A DNA stretch of 64,000 nt. Source: Hemibagrus wyckioides. Taxonomy: Eukaryota > Chordata > Actinopteri > Siluriformes > Bagridae. Below the pieces are notes generated by a model. The model made no database searches, was not told where the DNA came from, and worked only from the letters and a program-made list of their open reading frames with translations. Shown here in pieces: positions 11,679-24,390 of this stretch. The position numbers and the translations under genes were made by a program. Every line of letters starts with the position of its first letter. The stretch's first letter is position 1. The DNA lies in assembly GCF_019097595.1 (NCBI RefSeq), contig NC_080732.1, positions 8,054,405 through 8,118,404 on the forward strand, read 5' to 3'.

Positions 11679-12267
11679 TTAGCAGGTGGGTTTGCTACAG
11701 CTTGGTGGGGGTGAACCATATGGCATCCTTCCTGAGATTGTGTTTTCTTTTTCAGTGGATTGGTTCACTGCTCCATTGTTTAATTCAGCATACCTTGATT
11801 TCCTTGACAGCATCATGTAGCTACTATGGGAGATGGGGCCTCCTGATACTCCCTCTCCAATGAGGGGAGAATCTGTTCCATTGAATGAAATGGGTACACA
11901 CACGTTTTCTTGCATCTGTGATGCCAAACCAATTCCATTTCTTTTCCACCACTTGGGAGAAGAGCCTGAATTCTCTCTAAGGGCCGCCCCTTTTAAGCGA
12001 CAAAAGAAGACTGCTCAGTGTCGGAAGGGAGTGACAAAAAAGCAAAAATTGGCTGAACAAAAAAATATCTTAGACCTATCCAGACCATCTCAACTCCAGA
12101 TAATTTATGTTTCCTTTGCACTGGGGACCACTTTGCCTGTACTGTTTGCCCCATGCAGTGAGGCGTCCTTTTATCACCACTTTGCAAAATATTATTCTCC
12201 CTATGGGTACATTGGAGAATTTCCCTTTGGAGTAAAATGTGGCCAAAAATGCTGCATTCATGGCTAG
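11679..12267. other. Unrecognised segment open on both strands
   Basis: A 144-codon plus frame (11833-12267) overlaps an 82-codon minus frame (11679-11927). The base composition is less AT-rich than its surroundings. The minus reading contains PISHSSYMML and RYAELNNGAVNQSTEKEN; the plus reading contains a basic PFKRQKKTAQCRKG stretch. I recognise neither. No flanking splice sites or poly(A) signal were convincing. It could be an old retrocopy or an unidentified repeat. It is not assigned as a gene. Confidence 0.25.
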
Positions 12268-12524
12268 TCTCACACAGAGACGATGCAATGCATTCAGGTA
12301 ATGTAATACCTTAAATACCAGCATTATTCCCAGATCTAACAGGACTATGGTTATTATTAATGTCGTTTAACCCACTAACTGCAGAAACGCATTCAACTCT
12401 CTGATCTGACAGATGATGTGACTGAAGAGAGGGCAATATCTAAACCTAGAAATGGCAGGTTCTGAGTCTGGGAAAACACCTTCATTTTTAGGATACACAA
12501 ACTGCAAATGGTGTGGGGTTTGGT

Positions 12525-12690
12525 TAAAGGCAGCCCTTGAGCAAGGCCCTTGACTCTCTCTGCTCCAGGGGTGCTGCATCATGGCTGACCCTGTGCTTTG
12601 ACAGCAACCTTTAGATTGAGAAGTTGAGATATGCAAAGAAATAATTTCACTGTGCTGAAATGTATATGTGAAAAAAAGCTTCTTTTCCTA
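12525..12690 (+). mobile_element. tRNA-type SINE, 3' half
   Basis: Contains TTGAGCAAGGCCCTTGAC, TGCTCCAGGGGTGCTGCATC and a terminal TTTCACTGTGCTGAAATGTA followed by an A-rich run. These blocks form the distal part of the SINE family also found at 16690 and 27385 (both minus) and 22548 (plus). The tRNA-like head is missing here. Confidence 0.6.
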
Positions 12691-13124
12691 AAAGGACACT
12701 TTGCATCCAGATTTCGGGAAATCAGATGACTATCTATGTCTTGCACTGGAATTACAACAATTTCATACACACCACGCTCTTGGCTTCATCGATTATTTGG
12801 TCGAAAAGACCTAATTCTAGCTCCTCCTAGTAAACTGCAACTTTGACACCTGCCTATTGGCTCTACCCTTGTGTTAAAGTAGGGATGCACAACTGGAACA
12901 CTCAAAAAGTGGTGATATGTGTACACAATGTTTTGATCCTGGGGGATCATGTATTTATTCAATACTTTCCATTTTTGCTGTTTTCTGTTTTATAGATTCA
13001 ACATAATTGCAATGGAGACCAGAAATATCTGACCTGTGGGTCACAATTAGATGGTTCCAGCAAAATACACATTAGGTACACAAAGCTCCATTTCAACAAT
13101 ACAAACAGGCTCCTGAGTAAACAA

Positions 13125-13235
13125 AAGCATTCATCCTATCAGCAGGAGATTGTGACTTTGAATCCCGATGATGCCACAGCCATCCAGTTGATCAAAATTG
13201 GCAGAATCCCCATCTTATAGGATTCCTTGCTGCTA
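13125..13235 (+). mobile_element. tRNA-derived SINE head fragment
   Basis: Shows ATCAGCAGGAGATTGTGACTT followed by a B-box-like TTTGAATCCCGATGATGCCA. A very similar head (TCATCAGGAAATGTGTGTTTGAATCC...GATGCCA) starts the element at 14020, so the two are copies of one family. It is truncated after about 110 bp and followed by a trinucleotide array. Confidence 0.55.
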
Positions 13236-13248
13236 AAATACAACACCA

Positions 13249-13301
13249 TTTACTACTACTACTACTACTACTCATCATCATCATCATCATCATCATCATC
13301 A
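13249..13301. repeat. (TAC)n followed by (ATC)n microsatellite
   Basis: About seven TAC/ACT trinucleotides run directly into about nine CAT/ATC trinucleotides. It lies in the intron about 115 bp from the exon ending at 13418. Confidence 0.95.
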
Positions 13302-13417
13302 AGATAGATAAACAATGTACATGTCACCGCTTCACCCTGCCTGGTTTTAGCTGATGTGTGAAACTCCATATTATTTTGGTGAAGCACTGAGATATGTTAA
13401 AGAGTGAATTTACTCAC

Positions 13418-13574
13418 CACTGTTTGTGATCAGCATCACAGTTGCAGTGGTATTTGGGGTCTGTGCAGTTGCGTTCAATTCCACAGGCACATTTCTTGAT
13501 TCCTGGTGCAGAACCACCCCAGTAGAAGTGCTTTTCATTACCTCTGCCAACCCACCATGTGTACGGACTGCCAT
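13418..13574 (-). CDS. Caspr2 exon: Cys-rich part of the fibrinogen-like region
   Basis: Fifth cntnap2 exon in transcript order. TTTTTTACAG precedes 13574 and GTGAGTAAA follows 13418. The 157-nt exon opens with AT, completing GAT (Asp) with the G from the exon at 51411. It has 51 full codons and closes with TG of a Trp codon. The peptide begins [20 protein letters not shown] and then has [20 protein letters not shown], a dense Cys cluster typical of the Caspr fibrinogen-like region and nearly identical to mammalian CNTNAP2 as I remember it. NCT is a possible N-glycosylation site. It is extracellular. It lies across a 37.8-kb intron from its upstream partner and 5.0 kb from its downstream one. 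Confidence 0.97.
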
Positions 13575-14019
13575 CTGTAAAAAACAAAAACAAAACATAA
13601 TCACACAAAAATCTCAACCATTTCTGGCAAATTAAAAGAGATATGAATATATGCAAATGACAGCAATTGTGATTCTACATTAATTAAATCAGTAAATAAG
13701 CATGAGATCATTCAAATCCAAAACAGGGCAGTTAAACAAAAAAAATACCTTCACAGTTAAGCTGCAGAATTTACAAAAATAAATCTGGCCTTTCCCCTTC
13801 AATAAGTGACATTTCAGTGAAGGTCACAGACTGATAATATGAGCTGGCATATTGTTTTCCATGGCTTTATGATGGAATTGCACAGACACACTTTAAGATT
13901 TTAACTTTTAAGATTAAACTTGTTTTCAACAACAACAAATAATTTAAATTCATTGCAGTAGATTCAGACTTCTGGTCCCCTATTAAATAGATTCTAGCTT
14001 GAATCTGAAGTTAAAAAGT

Positions 14020-14395
14020 GAGTTGTACTCATGAGTGGTCTGCTTTATCATCAGGAAATGTGTGTTTGAATCCTAATGATGCCACATCCGAGGAAGCAAA
14101 ATTGTGGCCATGCTGTCTGGGTAGGATGGCCTTCTCACTCCCATGTCAATTACTCAGCCAGTATGGGGGTCTGTGGGCAAGTGTATGCAGAAGAATGTGA
14201 CACTTTCTTAGGGTATTACACTGCTTTGTGATGCAGCATTAGCATCACTTCAAAAATATATGGTTAGCACACATGTCTCAGAGGAAGCATGCATTTGCCT
14301 TCACCATCTCTGGTTGGTAGCTGATGTATGATAGGAGAAAGCTGGCTGTGAGGTGGAAATCGGTAGGCAATCAAATTGGGGAGAAAATAAAAAAA
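14020..14395 (+). mobile_element. tRNA-derived SINE
   Basis: The head carries GTGTTTGAATCCTAATGATG (B-box-like), followed by a long body with GGTTAGCACACATGTCTCAG and GGTTGGTAGCTGATGTATG. It ends in CAAATTGGGGAGAAAATAAA, a typical teleost SINE 3' end running into A-rich sequence. The head matches the fragment at 13125-13235. Confidence 0.6.
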
Positions 14396-14715
14396 GTGAG
14401 TTGTTCAGGTTCGACTGACCAAGTAGCCTGATTTACAGAGCAATAGCTTACACTGCTCTTCTGATTGCACAGTCTTTTCAGTTTATTAGATTTTTTTTAG
14501 AGGTGGGTAATACAGCAGATGGAGGACCGGTGACCTTTAATTCTACCACAGATAATATGGATCTATTCTGCATTTATTATAGGCATATTAATACTAGTCA
14601 GACCAGGTGATAAGCGGAGCAAATGTGTTCTACAGACAGCTCATATGAAGACCGAAACAAAAGGCTGAACAAATAAGGATTTTAAAAAGAGAAGTATTTT
14701 TTGGTACAGTTATGT

Positions 14716-14751
14716 ATTATTATTATTAGTAGTAGTAGTAGTAGTAGTAGA
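14716..14751. repeat. (ATT)n/(AGT)n trinucleotide microsatellite
   Basis: Four ATT units pass into about eight AGT/TAG units. Intronic, with no other feature nearby. Confidence 0.9.
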
Positions 14752-16689
14752 TGGTAAAATTATTTTTTTCTTTTTTGTTATTATTTAATTTTTTTAATAT
14801 AACCTTTATTTAACCCTCAGCTGTTTAAGGTATGAAAAGCCATAATCTCTTAGCCTGGTCTCTATGTGAGGCTTTAATTGAAAAGCTTTAAAAGTATATA
14901 AAAATGGCAATTTACACTTGTGTTCATGTTATAGAGTCTAAATTTTAAACAGAGGCTAAATTCACTGCTTATGTTCATTTAAACTGGTACTTAAATAGTA
15001 ACAAGATAATAACAAGAGTTATTTTTAGAACGGAATTAAATTAGTGCATGTTTATAATGCTTATTTAAGATTATAATTTATAAGATTGTTATTCATGTTA
15101 TTCTGCTTAAAGCATATTAATTAGTAACTACTTTAAATTATTTAGTAACTATTAAGTAAATCTAATAGGAAAGGTATGTAGTTACACTAGCTCAAAAGGT
15201 ATGTAGTTGGACTTGCTCAAGAATCTGCTTTTCATTTCCTTATAACTAAATGCAAACAATGTCTTTCCTGATCTTCAATCCCTCATGGCCATCCTTAGTC
15301 TTATAGGCGTTAAGTCTTCTGGCTTGCTTTTAAATGTCACATGCTTTCAAACTCCATATCTCTGACCTCCACAGATCCAAATCCCCTCAATGAACCATTG
15401 CATAGGTTGTGATAATTACTCCAGGCCTTCCAATGCATCCCGCATTTATAAAGCCACAGTTCCCATAATTGAAACAATTCCATGCTTGAAAATGAGAATT
15501 AACTGTCCAGTATTAATTGTCTTTCCCACTAAAAAGGACACAGCAAATTTGCTCCCGCCTGCTTTGTATTCTATGATCACTGAATTGTGTCCCAGCATAT
15601 TTCATGACAGTCATTGTTCTACAGACTCACGCCCTCTCTGAGCTGAAGGGCTTCGAACACAAATAACAGGATGAACTGTTACCACAGGCCATCAGACTCT
15701 GTGTGCCAGGCAGAAAATATGAAAATATGAAATATGAGAAGGAAAAAGAATGACGCTATGTCTGTCCGTTCTGCCTGTCACCAGAGCAAGATTCTAACAG
15801 CCACAGAAATTCGATTTCAGAGCAAAAGTGCGCTACTGGTAAAACCAGAACAAACAGGAAGTTGGAGTAAAGGTGACAATATGGAGAGGGGGAAAAAAGA
15901 CAGAGAGTGATAGGGTTTTGTGAATGTGAGAATGAGACGTGCTGACAAAGCAAAATAGAGGAAAAAAAGAAAGACTACATGTTCTGTAAGTCAGTAAGCA
16001 CCGAGTGGAGAAGTTCTTACATTGTGTTACTGTGGGAAAGGTGTAAACTCTTAATCACCCTCCCGGCAATACCGAACACAGCGATGACTGACTAAGAGCG
16101 AGTGTGTGAACTTCACTATCTCCGAGGCACATTTGCTGAAAAGAAAAAAGTAATTTTTTTTCTTTTCTCATTCTTCCCCTAATTTCCTTTCTCAGTGATT
16201 CATTTTAAAGCATATTCCTTAGGACCCACTCTAAATTATTCAGTAACTACACTGCAATTAATTCGCTTTATTAACGCTGTTCATGCTCTTTATAATGATG
16301 CAAGATGTAGTCATCAGATCTGACATTCTGACATTAGGCATTTGACTATTCCTTTTAAACTCAAAATATCCAAAAGTAAACAAAACAAAACAAAAATTTC
16401 TTGCTCCAGTGAAGACAGAGAACAGACTTCAACTAAACCTCTAATAAAAAGTCATTTTTTAAATTTATGTTACTGACTTTGGTTAGAAAAGGTGAAACAT
16501 ACAGAATCTTTAATATCCTTATGGGTTTTAATATGGCTTTTATCTTTCTTTTGGCCAAAAGGAAAATTATACTTAAAGTTTCTGAAATATTACCAATAAG
16601 AATACTTTAATGTTCTACTTTAGTCCACTTTTCACATATATATTACTGCACAGTGAAATTTTTATGCATGTATCCCATCCTTGGGGGTT

Positions 16690-16850
16690 GGGGTCAGAGT
16701 GCAGAGTTTGCCATTATGCAGCATCCCTGGAGCAGGGTGGGCTGTGGGCCTTGCTCAAGCGCCCAACGGTGGCAGCCCGGCCATGCTGGGGCTTGAACCC
16801 TGATCTTCTGGTTAATGACCCAGAGCCTTAACCACTTGAGCCACCAGGTG
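16690..16850 (-). mobile_element. tRNA-type SINE, minus strand
   Basis: On minus it reads, in order: a head with GGTTAAGGCTCTGGGTCATT, a B-box-like GTTCAAGCCCCAGC, GGGCGCTTGAGCAAGGCCC, and a body with GCTCCAGGGATGCTGCATAA. It shares the AAGCTGCCAC / GCAAGGCCC logic of the copies at 12525, 22548 and 27385. A second, different SINE follows directly at 16850, making a compound insertion. Confidence 0.65.
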
Positions 16851-17066
16851 GTCTGGTGCCAGGATTGTGTGTACTCATCCCTGCAAGGATGATTCCCAGG
16901 CAAGGAGCTAACCCAGCCACTGAGGGTTTAACTCTTAGTGTCTGTCCCAAAGCCAGATAAAATAAGAGTCCATCATCAGGAAAGCCACCTGGCATAAAAC
17001 CTGTGTCAAATGAAATATGTGGACCAAATGATCCACTGTGGCAACCCTGAAGGATGACAACAACTT
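16850..17066 (+). mobile_element. SINE with DANA-type 3' tail, copy 1
   Basis: Contains TTCCCAGGCAAGGAGC, CCCAGCCACTGAGGG, GGCATAAAACCTGTGTCAAA and TGATCCACTGTGGCAACCC, and ends in GACAACAACTTG. The same ordered blocks occur at 39988-40222, so this is one of two copies of a family. The CGTAAAACCTGTGCC ... CCGCTGTGGCGACCCC tail is shared with zebrafish DANA-type SINEs. Confidence 0.65.
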
Positions 17067-17224
17067 GATTTATGTCTTGTATACTATGTCTGTCTGGTCT
17101 TGAGGGACAAATTGTAAATTTGGTTATTTTAGATATTTAGTTCATGAGAGATCAAAGCAGAAACACTGAATATCTAATAAAGTTGTTTAAAGAACCTGTT
17201 TATATCAGCACCATAATTGAATGC

Positions 17225-17225
17225 T

Positions 17226-17280
<55 letters not shown>
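17225..17280. repeat. (CA)n-(TA)n compound dinucleotide repeat
   Basis: About twelve CA units run into about sixteen TA units with one CATATA interruption. Intronic. Confidence 0.95.
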
Positions 17281-18474
17281 CATTTATCTGACATAAGTCA
17301 ATCTTAATGGAAGTTTGTTGTCTCTGCATTGAAATAGTAAAAGTAAACACTGCGGTAACTTAAGGGAAAATATTTGTGCAAGATAAATTTCACATCCACA
17401 GAGTGCAATATCTATAGGCTGCAGATATACTCCAAACATTTCCACATCAATTCAAAGCACAATGTTGATGCTTCTGGCATGCTTCACCCTTTATGCGGTT
17501 TGTCTGAGGTCAGAACCTAGCCATGGCACTTGGGCGTGGACCAAAATAACTGGTCTGAGAGTGTCTGAGTGAGGTGGTCTTGGTCCACTTCCAAGTAAAC
17601 ACTAGCGAAGTTTTCTTGCAGGGAGAAAGTGACTCGATCCTGAACTGACCCAACTGCAGCAGGTGAACTGTGTTTTATGGGTGACAGAAATACAATAAAC
17701 AAAAGAAAGAAATAAAATAAATAATAAACAGAAGAAATGCTGCATGTTATACACAATTTCTTTTTTAAATCTAGTCATTTATATTACTATGTAATCATTT
17801 ATTTAGAATGGGTTGCATGTTATATTCCACTGTTGAATTTCTGACCAATATGTGAAAAAGTACAAGTTATATGAGTACATTTAAAGTTGTACTTCCCCTC
17901 TGCCAATGATTTCTGCCTTTTGGTTCGTTTAATTATGTGCAGTACTCTGGATCTGACTCAAAAAACGACTAATAGGTGTGAAAGTGCCCTAAGTGTTTCT
18001 GATCAATTTAAGATTTTAATGAAATGAAGCAGTACTGGACATATCATCCATGAGTTTTTTTTTCAGCATTCATCAACATATTACAGCTAAACTTCAAATG
18101 ATTCAAGAGAAAGGCTTTTTAAAACATTCTGAGAACCTCAAGACAGCTTAAGTGTGCATCACAGGAGCGAGGCACAGAGTGAGGCAAAGAGCGAGGCAAA
18201 AAACATGCAGGAGGCCTCAGATCACAACTAAAGCAGAATAAGTAACTGAAGAAAATATTAAAGCCTTTTATTGCTAAAACTTTCTTTCATTTAGACTCTG
18301 GCTGCTGCATGTCCTTTGGCCATAAAGTGACCCTGCCGGAGGCACGGAAACAGAGCCTTGATCCTTCGGTTCATATTAACCACAAATCTTTTATTAATGC
18401 AGTTGAAATACAAAGATGGATAAACAGAGACAGTGAAGAAAAGAAAATAATAATATATATATGTTTAAAAGTTT

Positions 18475-18800
18475 TGAATACTGGGGGCTTGGTGATGTTG
18501 TTAGCCTGTTTGCCTCACACCTCCAGGGTTGCGGGTTTGATTCTTGCTTCAGCCCTGTGTGTGTAGCTTACTTGTTCTCCCTGTGCATTAGGGTTTCCTT
18601 CTGGTACTCCGGCTTCCTCCCCCTGTCCAAAAACATCTGTTGTACGCTGGCTAGCTTGGCTACTATCTCTACATTGTGTGTGTGTGTGTGTGTGTGTGTG
18701 AGTGCGAATGGGTGTTTGATTATGCCCTGTGATTGGCTGGCACCCAATCCAGGGTGTCCCCTGGGAGAGACTCCAGGTTTCTCATGATGGATGTATGGAT
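18475..18800 (+). mobile_element. DANA/MERMAID-like SINE with internal (TG)n
   Basis: Ordered blocks are a tRNA-like head (GCCTGTTTGCCTCACACCTC, then a B-box-like GGGTTTGATTCTTGC), TTGTTCTCCCTGTGCATTAG, TTCTGGTACTCCGGCTTCCT, CCCTGTCCAAAAACAT, a (TG)n run at 18675-18700, and CCCTGTGATTGGCTGGCACC. This is the standard order of teleost DANA-type SINEs. Overlapping frames on both strands are by-products of the element. Confidence 0.75.
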
Positions 18801-21800
18801 GTTTCAAATATCTTGTTAAATATTTTAAAGTGAGGCACAGAACTAATGTTATCAAAAGTCAGCAGATCTTTCAAAATGTTAAAAATAAACCTCAGCTAAA
18901 CTTTAGCTTTTTATAAAATCTTTAAAAATATCATTTATGGTAAAAATTACCTATTAACTATTAGCTTCCGTTATTCAAATGGAATATTAAATGTAAAGTT
19001 TCTGAACTATTAGAGTAAAGAAGAATGAATTAATATATTTTAATGACTTACTTCATTTAAACTTTTTCAGTTGTAAAAGTAGGCTAGTTTATTGTGTTGA
19101 CGGCAAGAATTTATAGTCATACTATGAAAAAGTAAGGTTTTTAACCATTTTAAAAGTGAATACTAAGTGGAATTCAATAACAGTACACATATTTTTGAAA
19201 AAGATACCGTCAGGTGTATATACGGTATCTATACAGTAGCCTTTGACTAAAAAGATTTTCTTATTTTTTCTTCCTAGAATCCTATGTTTTATGGTTCTAC
19301 ATATCATCCTTTAAGGTTTCTTTTGGAGTGTTAAATTGAGGAATGCTTTGGCGTACTAGATGACATTTTTCTTTTCTAATGCTGATGATATACAATAAAT
19401 GATGAATGAACTGAACTAAAAAAAAAAAAAAAATGCTTCCAGGTGCAAGATGCAACTGCTGGTTTTCTCAAAAAGAAGGTCTTTCTAGGACACTTCGATG
19501 GGTGTAAAAATGTTTTGAGGACATCAGCGGCAGTAAAGAGGAATGAATGAACGAATCCGGCAGATAGAGGAGCTGAATGTAGCGTTGGATTTTTGCAAAG
19601 CAAACTGATTTTTTTCAGACTCATTTTTTTCATCTGCTTCTCCAACAATAAGCAAACAAACAACTTAAGGAACTGAAGAAATGTGTGTAACCATGTGATA
19701 TTTGGAACAATAACAAACCGGAAAGTGATTAGGAATTCTGCTTGCACACACTGTTTTATACAACCTCAAACAGCAGCATCTTGCTTGGTCAAAGGACATC
19801 TAGTTGTGTAGAAAAAGGACATCTTTCTGCGCATACTTAATTCAGAGACGACGTCTGCAAGCTGGGAGGATTGTATGAAGTTGAAACCACCTTTCCAAGC
19901 TTACAAGCTCGCATACTATCTGCAGTCTTGTATTTGCCATCACAAACAAGGGCTCTACTGCTGCAGGCAGTGCCATTAAAATTTTACAACAATTTTCACT
20001 TTGAATAAATCGCCTTGGACACACCCGTACATCGTCTCCGCATGAAGTATGCTGATGGCATGGGAGTGTATTCCTGCAGCACCATGAACTGCTCTCAAAC
20101 CAAAAACACCACCGTGTACACCCGGATGGATATAATCACTCAAGCTGGAGGACAATAATCTCAATAAGCAGCTCCAGCTGTCCATGTGGGTGAAACTGAA
20201 TAAACTTATGGCACCCCTGGGAAAATGTCAGAGACAATTAATGTGCGGTTTATTTGCTTTATCCTACATTAACTGCCTCTCTGTATCCTACATTAACTGC
20301 TTATTTCTCATCAGCGGACCTCCATCCTGCCTCTGAGCAGCCAAGCTTTCGTTACAGACACGCCTCCAGTGGCCACCATCATAATGATGATCTGTGAATC
20401 ATCTCTGCCAGAAAGCCATCAATAATAGATGATCACAATTCCCCTTGAAAAACGAAGCGTGCCGAAACTTGGCAAAAATACTTCATGAGATACTAATTTT
20501 CCAAGTGAAAAAAACTGTGAGGCGAGAATTATCATGAAGCCAATTAATTATGATAATGATGATAACCTGAATATAAAATGACTGTTTTTCTGTGGTCATA
20601 AGATGTGTAGCACAAAATCATTAATTAGCAACTGTTCAATGAAACGTGTCAGAAGTAGATGTTTCGAAAAAGATTTGCATAAGAACAGCGTTCACAACTT
20701 TAACTTTCATAAGACACGCAGGTTATTGCATTTACAACATGGCAATAACAAAAAGGAAAAAGTAAATCAGAATACAAATCATGGCAACGCAAAACACTCA
20801 AAAGTATCGGAACACAAAATAGCGATAAACAGATACATGCAAAAAAAACAGTCCAAAACGCAATCCAAATTGCAGTGAGAAAAAGTCTGTGGTGAAGTAG
20901 GATTATCAGGGTTATCGAAGCCAGAGCAGAATCAATAAAGCAAAACAACAAGCAAAACATCCAAACCGGAAGAATCAAAGAATAGAAAAGGCTAGGTAAA
21001 GTAACAGCAAACAGCACAGAGCGTATACATCACAAAGGACAAACGAAAGCACAGAGTATATATAGGGTGAGTGAGAAACAGACTCAATGTGGAACAGGTT
21101 TGTGTAATTAAAAGTCTGGAGATTGTGAGTGTGGGAGTGCTGATGGCTGCTGGGAGTCTGAGTTCAGGGTGGCCATGTTTGATGGCCGTGAATTAGCTGG
21201 AGCTGAGGCGTTATGTGCTGTGACACTGCTCCTTGGAAGACAGGAATAAGTATTTTGAAAATATTAATTTTGTGAAATGGTGGCTATTTTACATAAATAT
21301 AAGGCACAAGAGACTTTAACAAGCTCAGCCTTCTCAAAAATAAGCTGTTGTACAAAATAATATTTTTACACAATAAGTTACATAATATAATAATAATAAG
21401 TTACATAAGATTAATTAACATAGCTTTCACATAAATTAAACTCACATTCTAGTAGGTGCACTATAATTCTGTTTATAGTTTAAGTCTACCATGTGCGTAA
21501 ACTGTAAATGCATTATATTTATTTTGGATTTTTATAAGGAGTTAATTTATTTGAGAATTGTTTTGAGGCATGCCATCGCCAGTCATAGCCACCTCACCGA
21601 AATATATTACTGTTTGTACCAGAACACATAAATGAAAGGGATCTTAAGGGACCAGAAAATTAGCTTTTATAGCAGCCAGCGTAAGTCATAGCACAAAAGG
21701 TCAAATTGATATTAATGGCAAGATACAGCACAATGTATTGTAAACATTTTAGCATTAATGTAATGTACTTTATTTAGTATGTTCAAATGTATACTAGGTT

Positions 21801-22547
21801 TGTGTCCACTTCACTGTTGGTTTGTTTGTAAAACACTACTGAACATGGATAATTATTGCAAATCCCAGTTTGTTTGGGTTTAAATAACAAGAGAGACAGC
21901 CTTTGCTTAATGAACATTTTATACTGAGAGACACAGCTAACTGTATACTTGTGTGTCAAGATTTAATATTAGATCAGCTGGTGAGGGTGAATTATGTCAC
22001 ACTGTATCACAGCATTTTGACCAATGAACATTTTACAAACTGCTATTTTCAGTGTAACTTCAGTGTGTGTGGACCAAACAATTTTTTTTACACTGCACAG
22101 TTTACAGTTTCTGGTTCAAGACTGATTTTAAATTCATTATAATTAATGTTCAGCTAGAGGATGCAGCTGCAGATTTGCGGTGTCAAGGGAATAGTGCACA
22201 CAGTCCAAAAATATAGCTCAAATACACCGGCAGAATATAGTGCTTATATTCTTTACTAATCTACTGTGTAGAATTATATAGTACAATAGAATTAATAAGG
22301 GTTATACAAGAACATACAAGTGCTGGAAAGGAGTAGTGTCATGATCTTCACTGTTGTCCATCAGATCTTCACTGTTGTTCCATCAGTTATTAACACTAAA
22401 TATTTAATACACAAATTTACACAATTTACAATTATGAGCACGATGAACCAGAGCAGTACAAAGCTGAGATATAGTATAAAATATTTTCATAAACCAAACA
22501 CTAAGTTTATTATGGAATCACAAAATGAATGCATGATTGGACAGAAG

Positions 22548-22706
22548 TGGGGGAACTGGTAAGATGATGGACTACAGATTTGTAGGTTGTGAGATCAAAT
22601 CTCAGGCCCACAAAACAATGCTGGACCCGTGATCAAGGCTTTTAACCCTCTACTACTGTGTTGTATAAATCTGCTGGATAAGAGCATATGCCAGCATAAA
22701 TGTAAA
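22548..22706 (+). mobile_element. tRNA-type SINE, near full length
   Basis: The head has GGGGAACTGGTAAGATGATG and a B-box-like GTGAGATCAAATCTC. The body has TGATCAAGGCTTTTAACCCT and TTGTATAAATCTGCTGGATA, and the tail TAAGAGCATATGCCAGCATA leads into AATGTAAA. It is the plus-strand counterpart of the minus copy at 27385-27560. Confidence 0.65.
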
Positions 22707-23583
22707 ATCTACAGTTCTAACAAAAAAATAATTCTTATTCTATATGAACGCAACACTGCATCCCCAGGAATGGCCATTCTACTCAGAGTAATACTCATGA
22801 CACCAGTTTACACCTGGTTTTGGCAGAGAAAACTGTATAAAAAATTTACACATGCCAATTGCGCGGACTTTATTAACCTGCACCTCCAGGCTCATTGGTT
22901 ACTTCCAGACATAACAAGTACAGTTTTTTGAGCACATCCTATATATACCTAAAACTGACCACAATAATGAGACATGCACCTGTAATAAATCAATAATTCT
23001 GAACATGTACCTGTACCTTTCATCAACCCTCAGCACTGCTTGACAAACACATAGCAAACCTCACAACTTTAGCCAAGCTTTAGTTAATTCTTCCCAAGAG
23101 GAACCTTTTAAGTGCTACAGAGCATCAGGTATGACTGTGTACTAAAAGAGTAAATTCTATCCCAGAACATCCCATGTTTAACTGACCATTTAGCAACACT
23201 AAATGATGAAAGGCAGGGGAACTAAACTCATTACTCAACACAATAAATCTGACATCCATGTTTGAGTTGTGCATTGGAATTTATCATTATATCCATCAGA
23301 TCCATCTGTGATTTTGACTCTGGCTGACACCATGGTGGTCTCAGTAAGTATGGACCATTGCAAAATGAAGGCATATGAAACCTACAGGATTTTGAGGCAT
23401 TTTTTTCCACAACCACAAGTGAACTCAACTCTCTAACAACATTTGGACCTTCACCTTGATCCATACTTCCAACCTACCAACATAGTCATATAACTTTCTC
23501 CTTGATTTTAAAGTCAACGCCAACAACCTGAGGTGAACTGTACACACAGTGAATCATAAACACTGATCGTCACTGATTGTCAA

Positions 23584-23940
23584 GACCAATCAATTCAATT
23601 CAGTTCAGTAAAATTCAATTCTGTTTGATTTTACTTGTATAGCACATTCAACAATGGACATTGTCTCAAAGCAGCATTACAGAAATATGAAAAATTCAGA
23701 AATAAAGTTCTAAAGTTTATAATTAAATTTATATTTATCCTTAATGGGCAAGCCTTAGGCAACGATCGCAAAACAAACAAACAAACAAACAAAAAACTCC
23801 ATAAGACAATATAAGGAATACATTTTAAGAAGAACCAGACTCGAAAGGAACCCATCCTCATCTGGGTGACATTGAAGAGTTTGATTATAAATAATGTCCT
23901 TCTTACAACTGTACACAGACAAACGGAGTTGTGTTACCAC
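23584..23940 (+). repeat. Dispersed teleost repeat with ACAATGGACATTGT core, copy 1
   Basis: Blocks in order: ATTCAATTC repeats, CTTGTATAGCACATTCAACA, AATGGACATTGTCTCAAAGC, ACCAGACTCGAAAGGAACCC, ATCCTCATCTGGGTGACATT and GATTATAAATAAT. The same order recurs at 34355-34620 and, for the distal part, at 44256-44570. It contains an (AAAC)n run at 23771-23794. The class is unknown to me; no coding capacity. Confidence 0.6.
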
Positions 23941-24390
23941 CAGTCAGGTCACCAACTATTGGAATTTAACTAAAACGTTTCTCTACAGCTCATCTGCAAT
24001 GTTGGTATGGTAGTTTAGTTATGATTAGCTCATTTAGTAGAGTCACTGTACTTTAAATGTATCTTCATTGTCAGAATAAACACTGCTACCAACATTTTTT
24101 TCCCTTGCCAAATGTTTTTTTAAAATGTATTCTCAAGCTTTAGCTAAAGATCTAATAATTTGTTAGTTCCTTGGTTGTTCAATCTGTTAAAAATAACTAC
24201 ATTTGTTTACACCTGACATATATGGGTTTTTTAAAATTATTATATCAATGCTTATTTTTCTTCTCATTATTAAACTTTATTAATAAATTCTAATTTTTTT
24301 CTAATTGTGTTGTTGTAACCATCTGGTTGTATCTTATCCTTAGATAATTGTGACAAAACAGATGTCTCGTTTAATAGACCTACGATATTT

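Noticed and set aside
17510..17656. Minus frame with VTFSLQENFASVYLEVDQDH, first suspected to be another cntnap2 exon
   Set aside because: It does not match Caspr2, and the exons at 51411 and 13574 already join in phase with no missing residues. It is more likely part of an unidentified repeat.
18568..18855. 95-codon minus and 108-codon plus frames overlapping each other
   Set aside because: Both lie in a DANA-like SINE with an internal TG repeat.
19376..19747. 123-codon minus frame with a hydrophobic Phe-rich run
   Set aside because: The Phe run is a poly(A) stretch read on the opposite strand, and no domain or splice context supports a gene.
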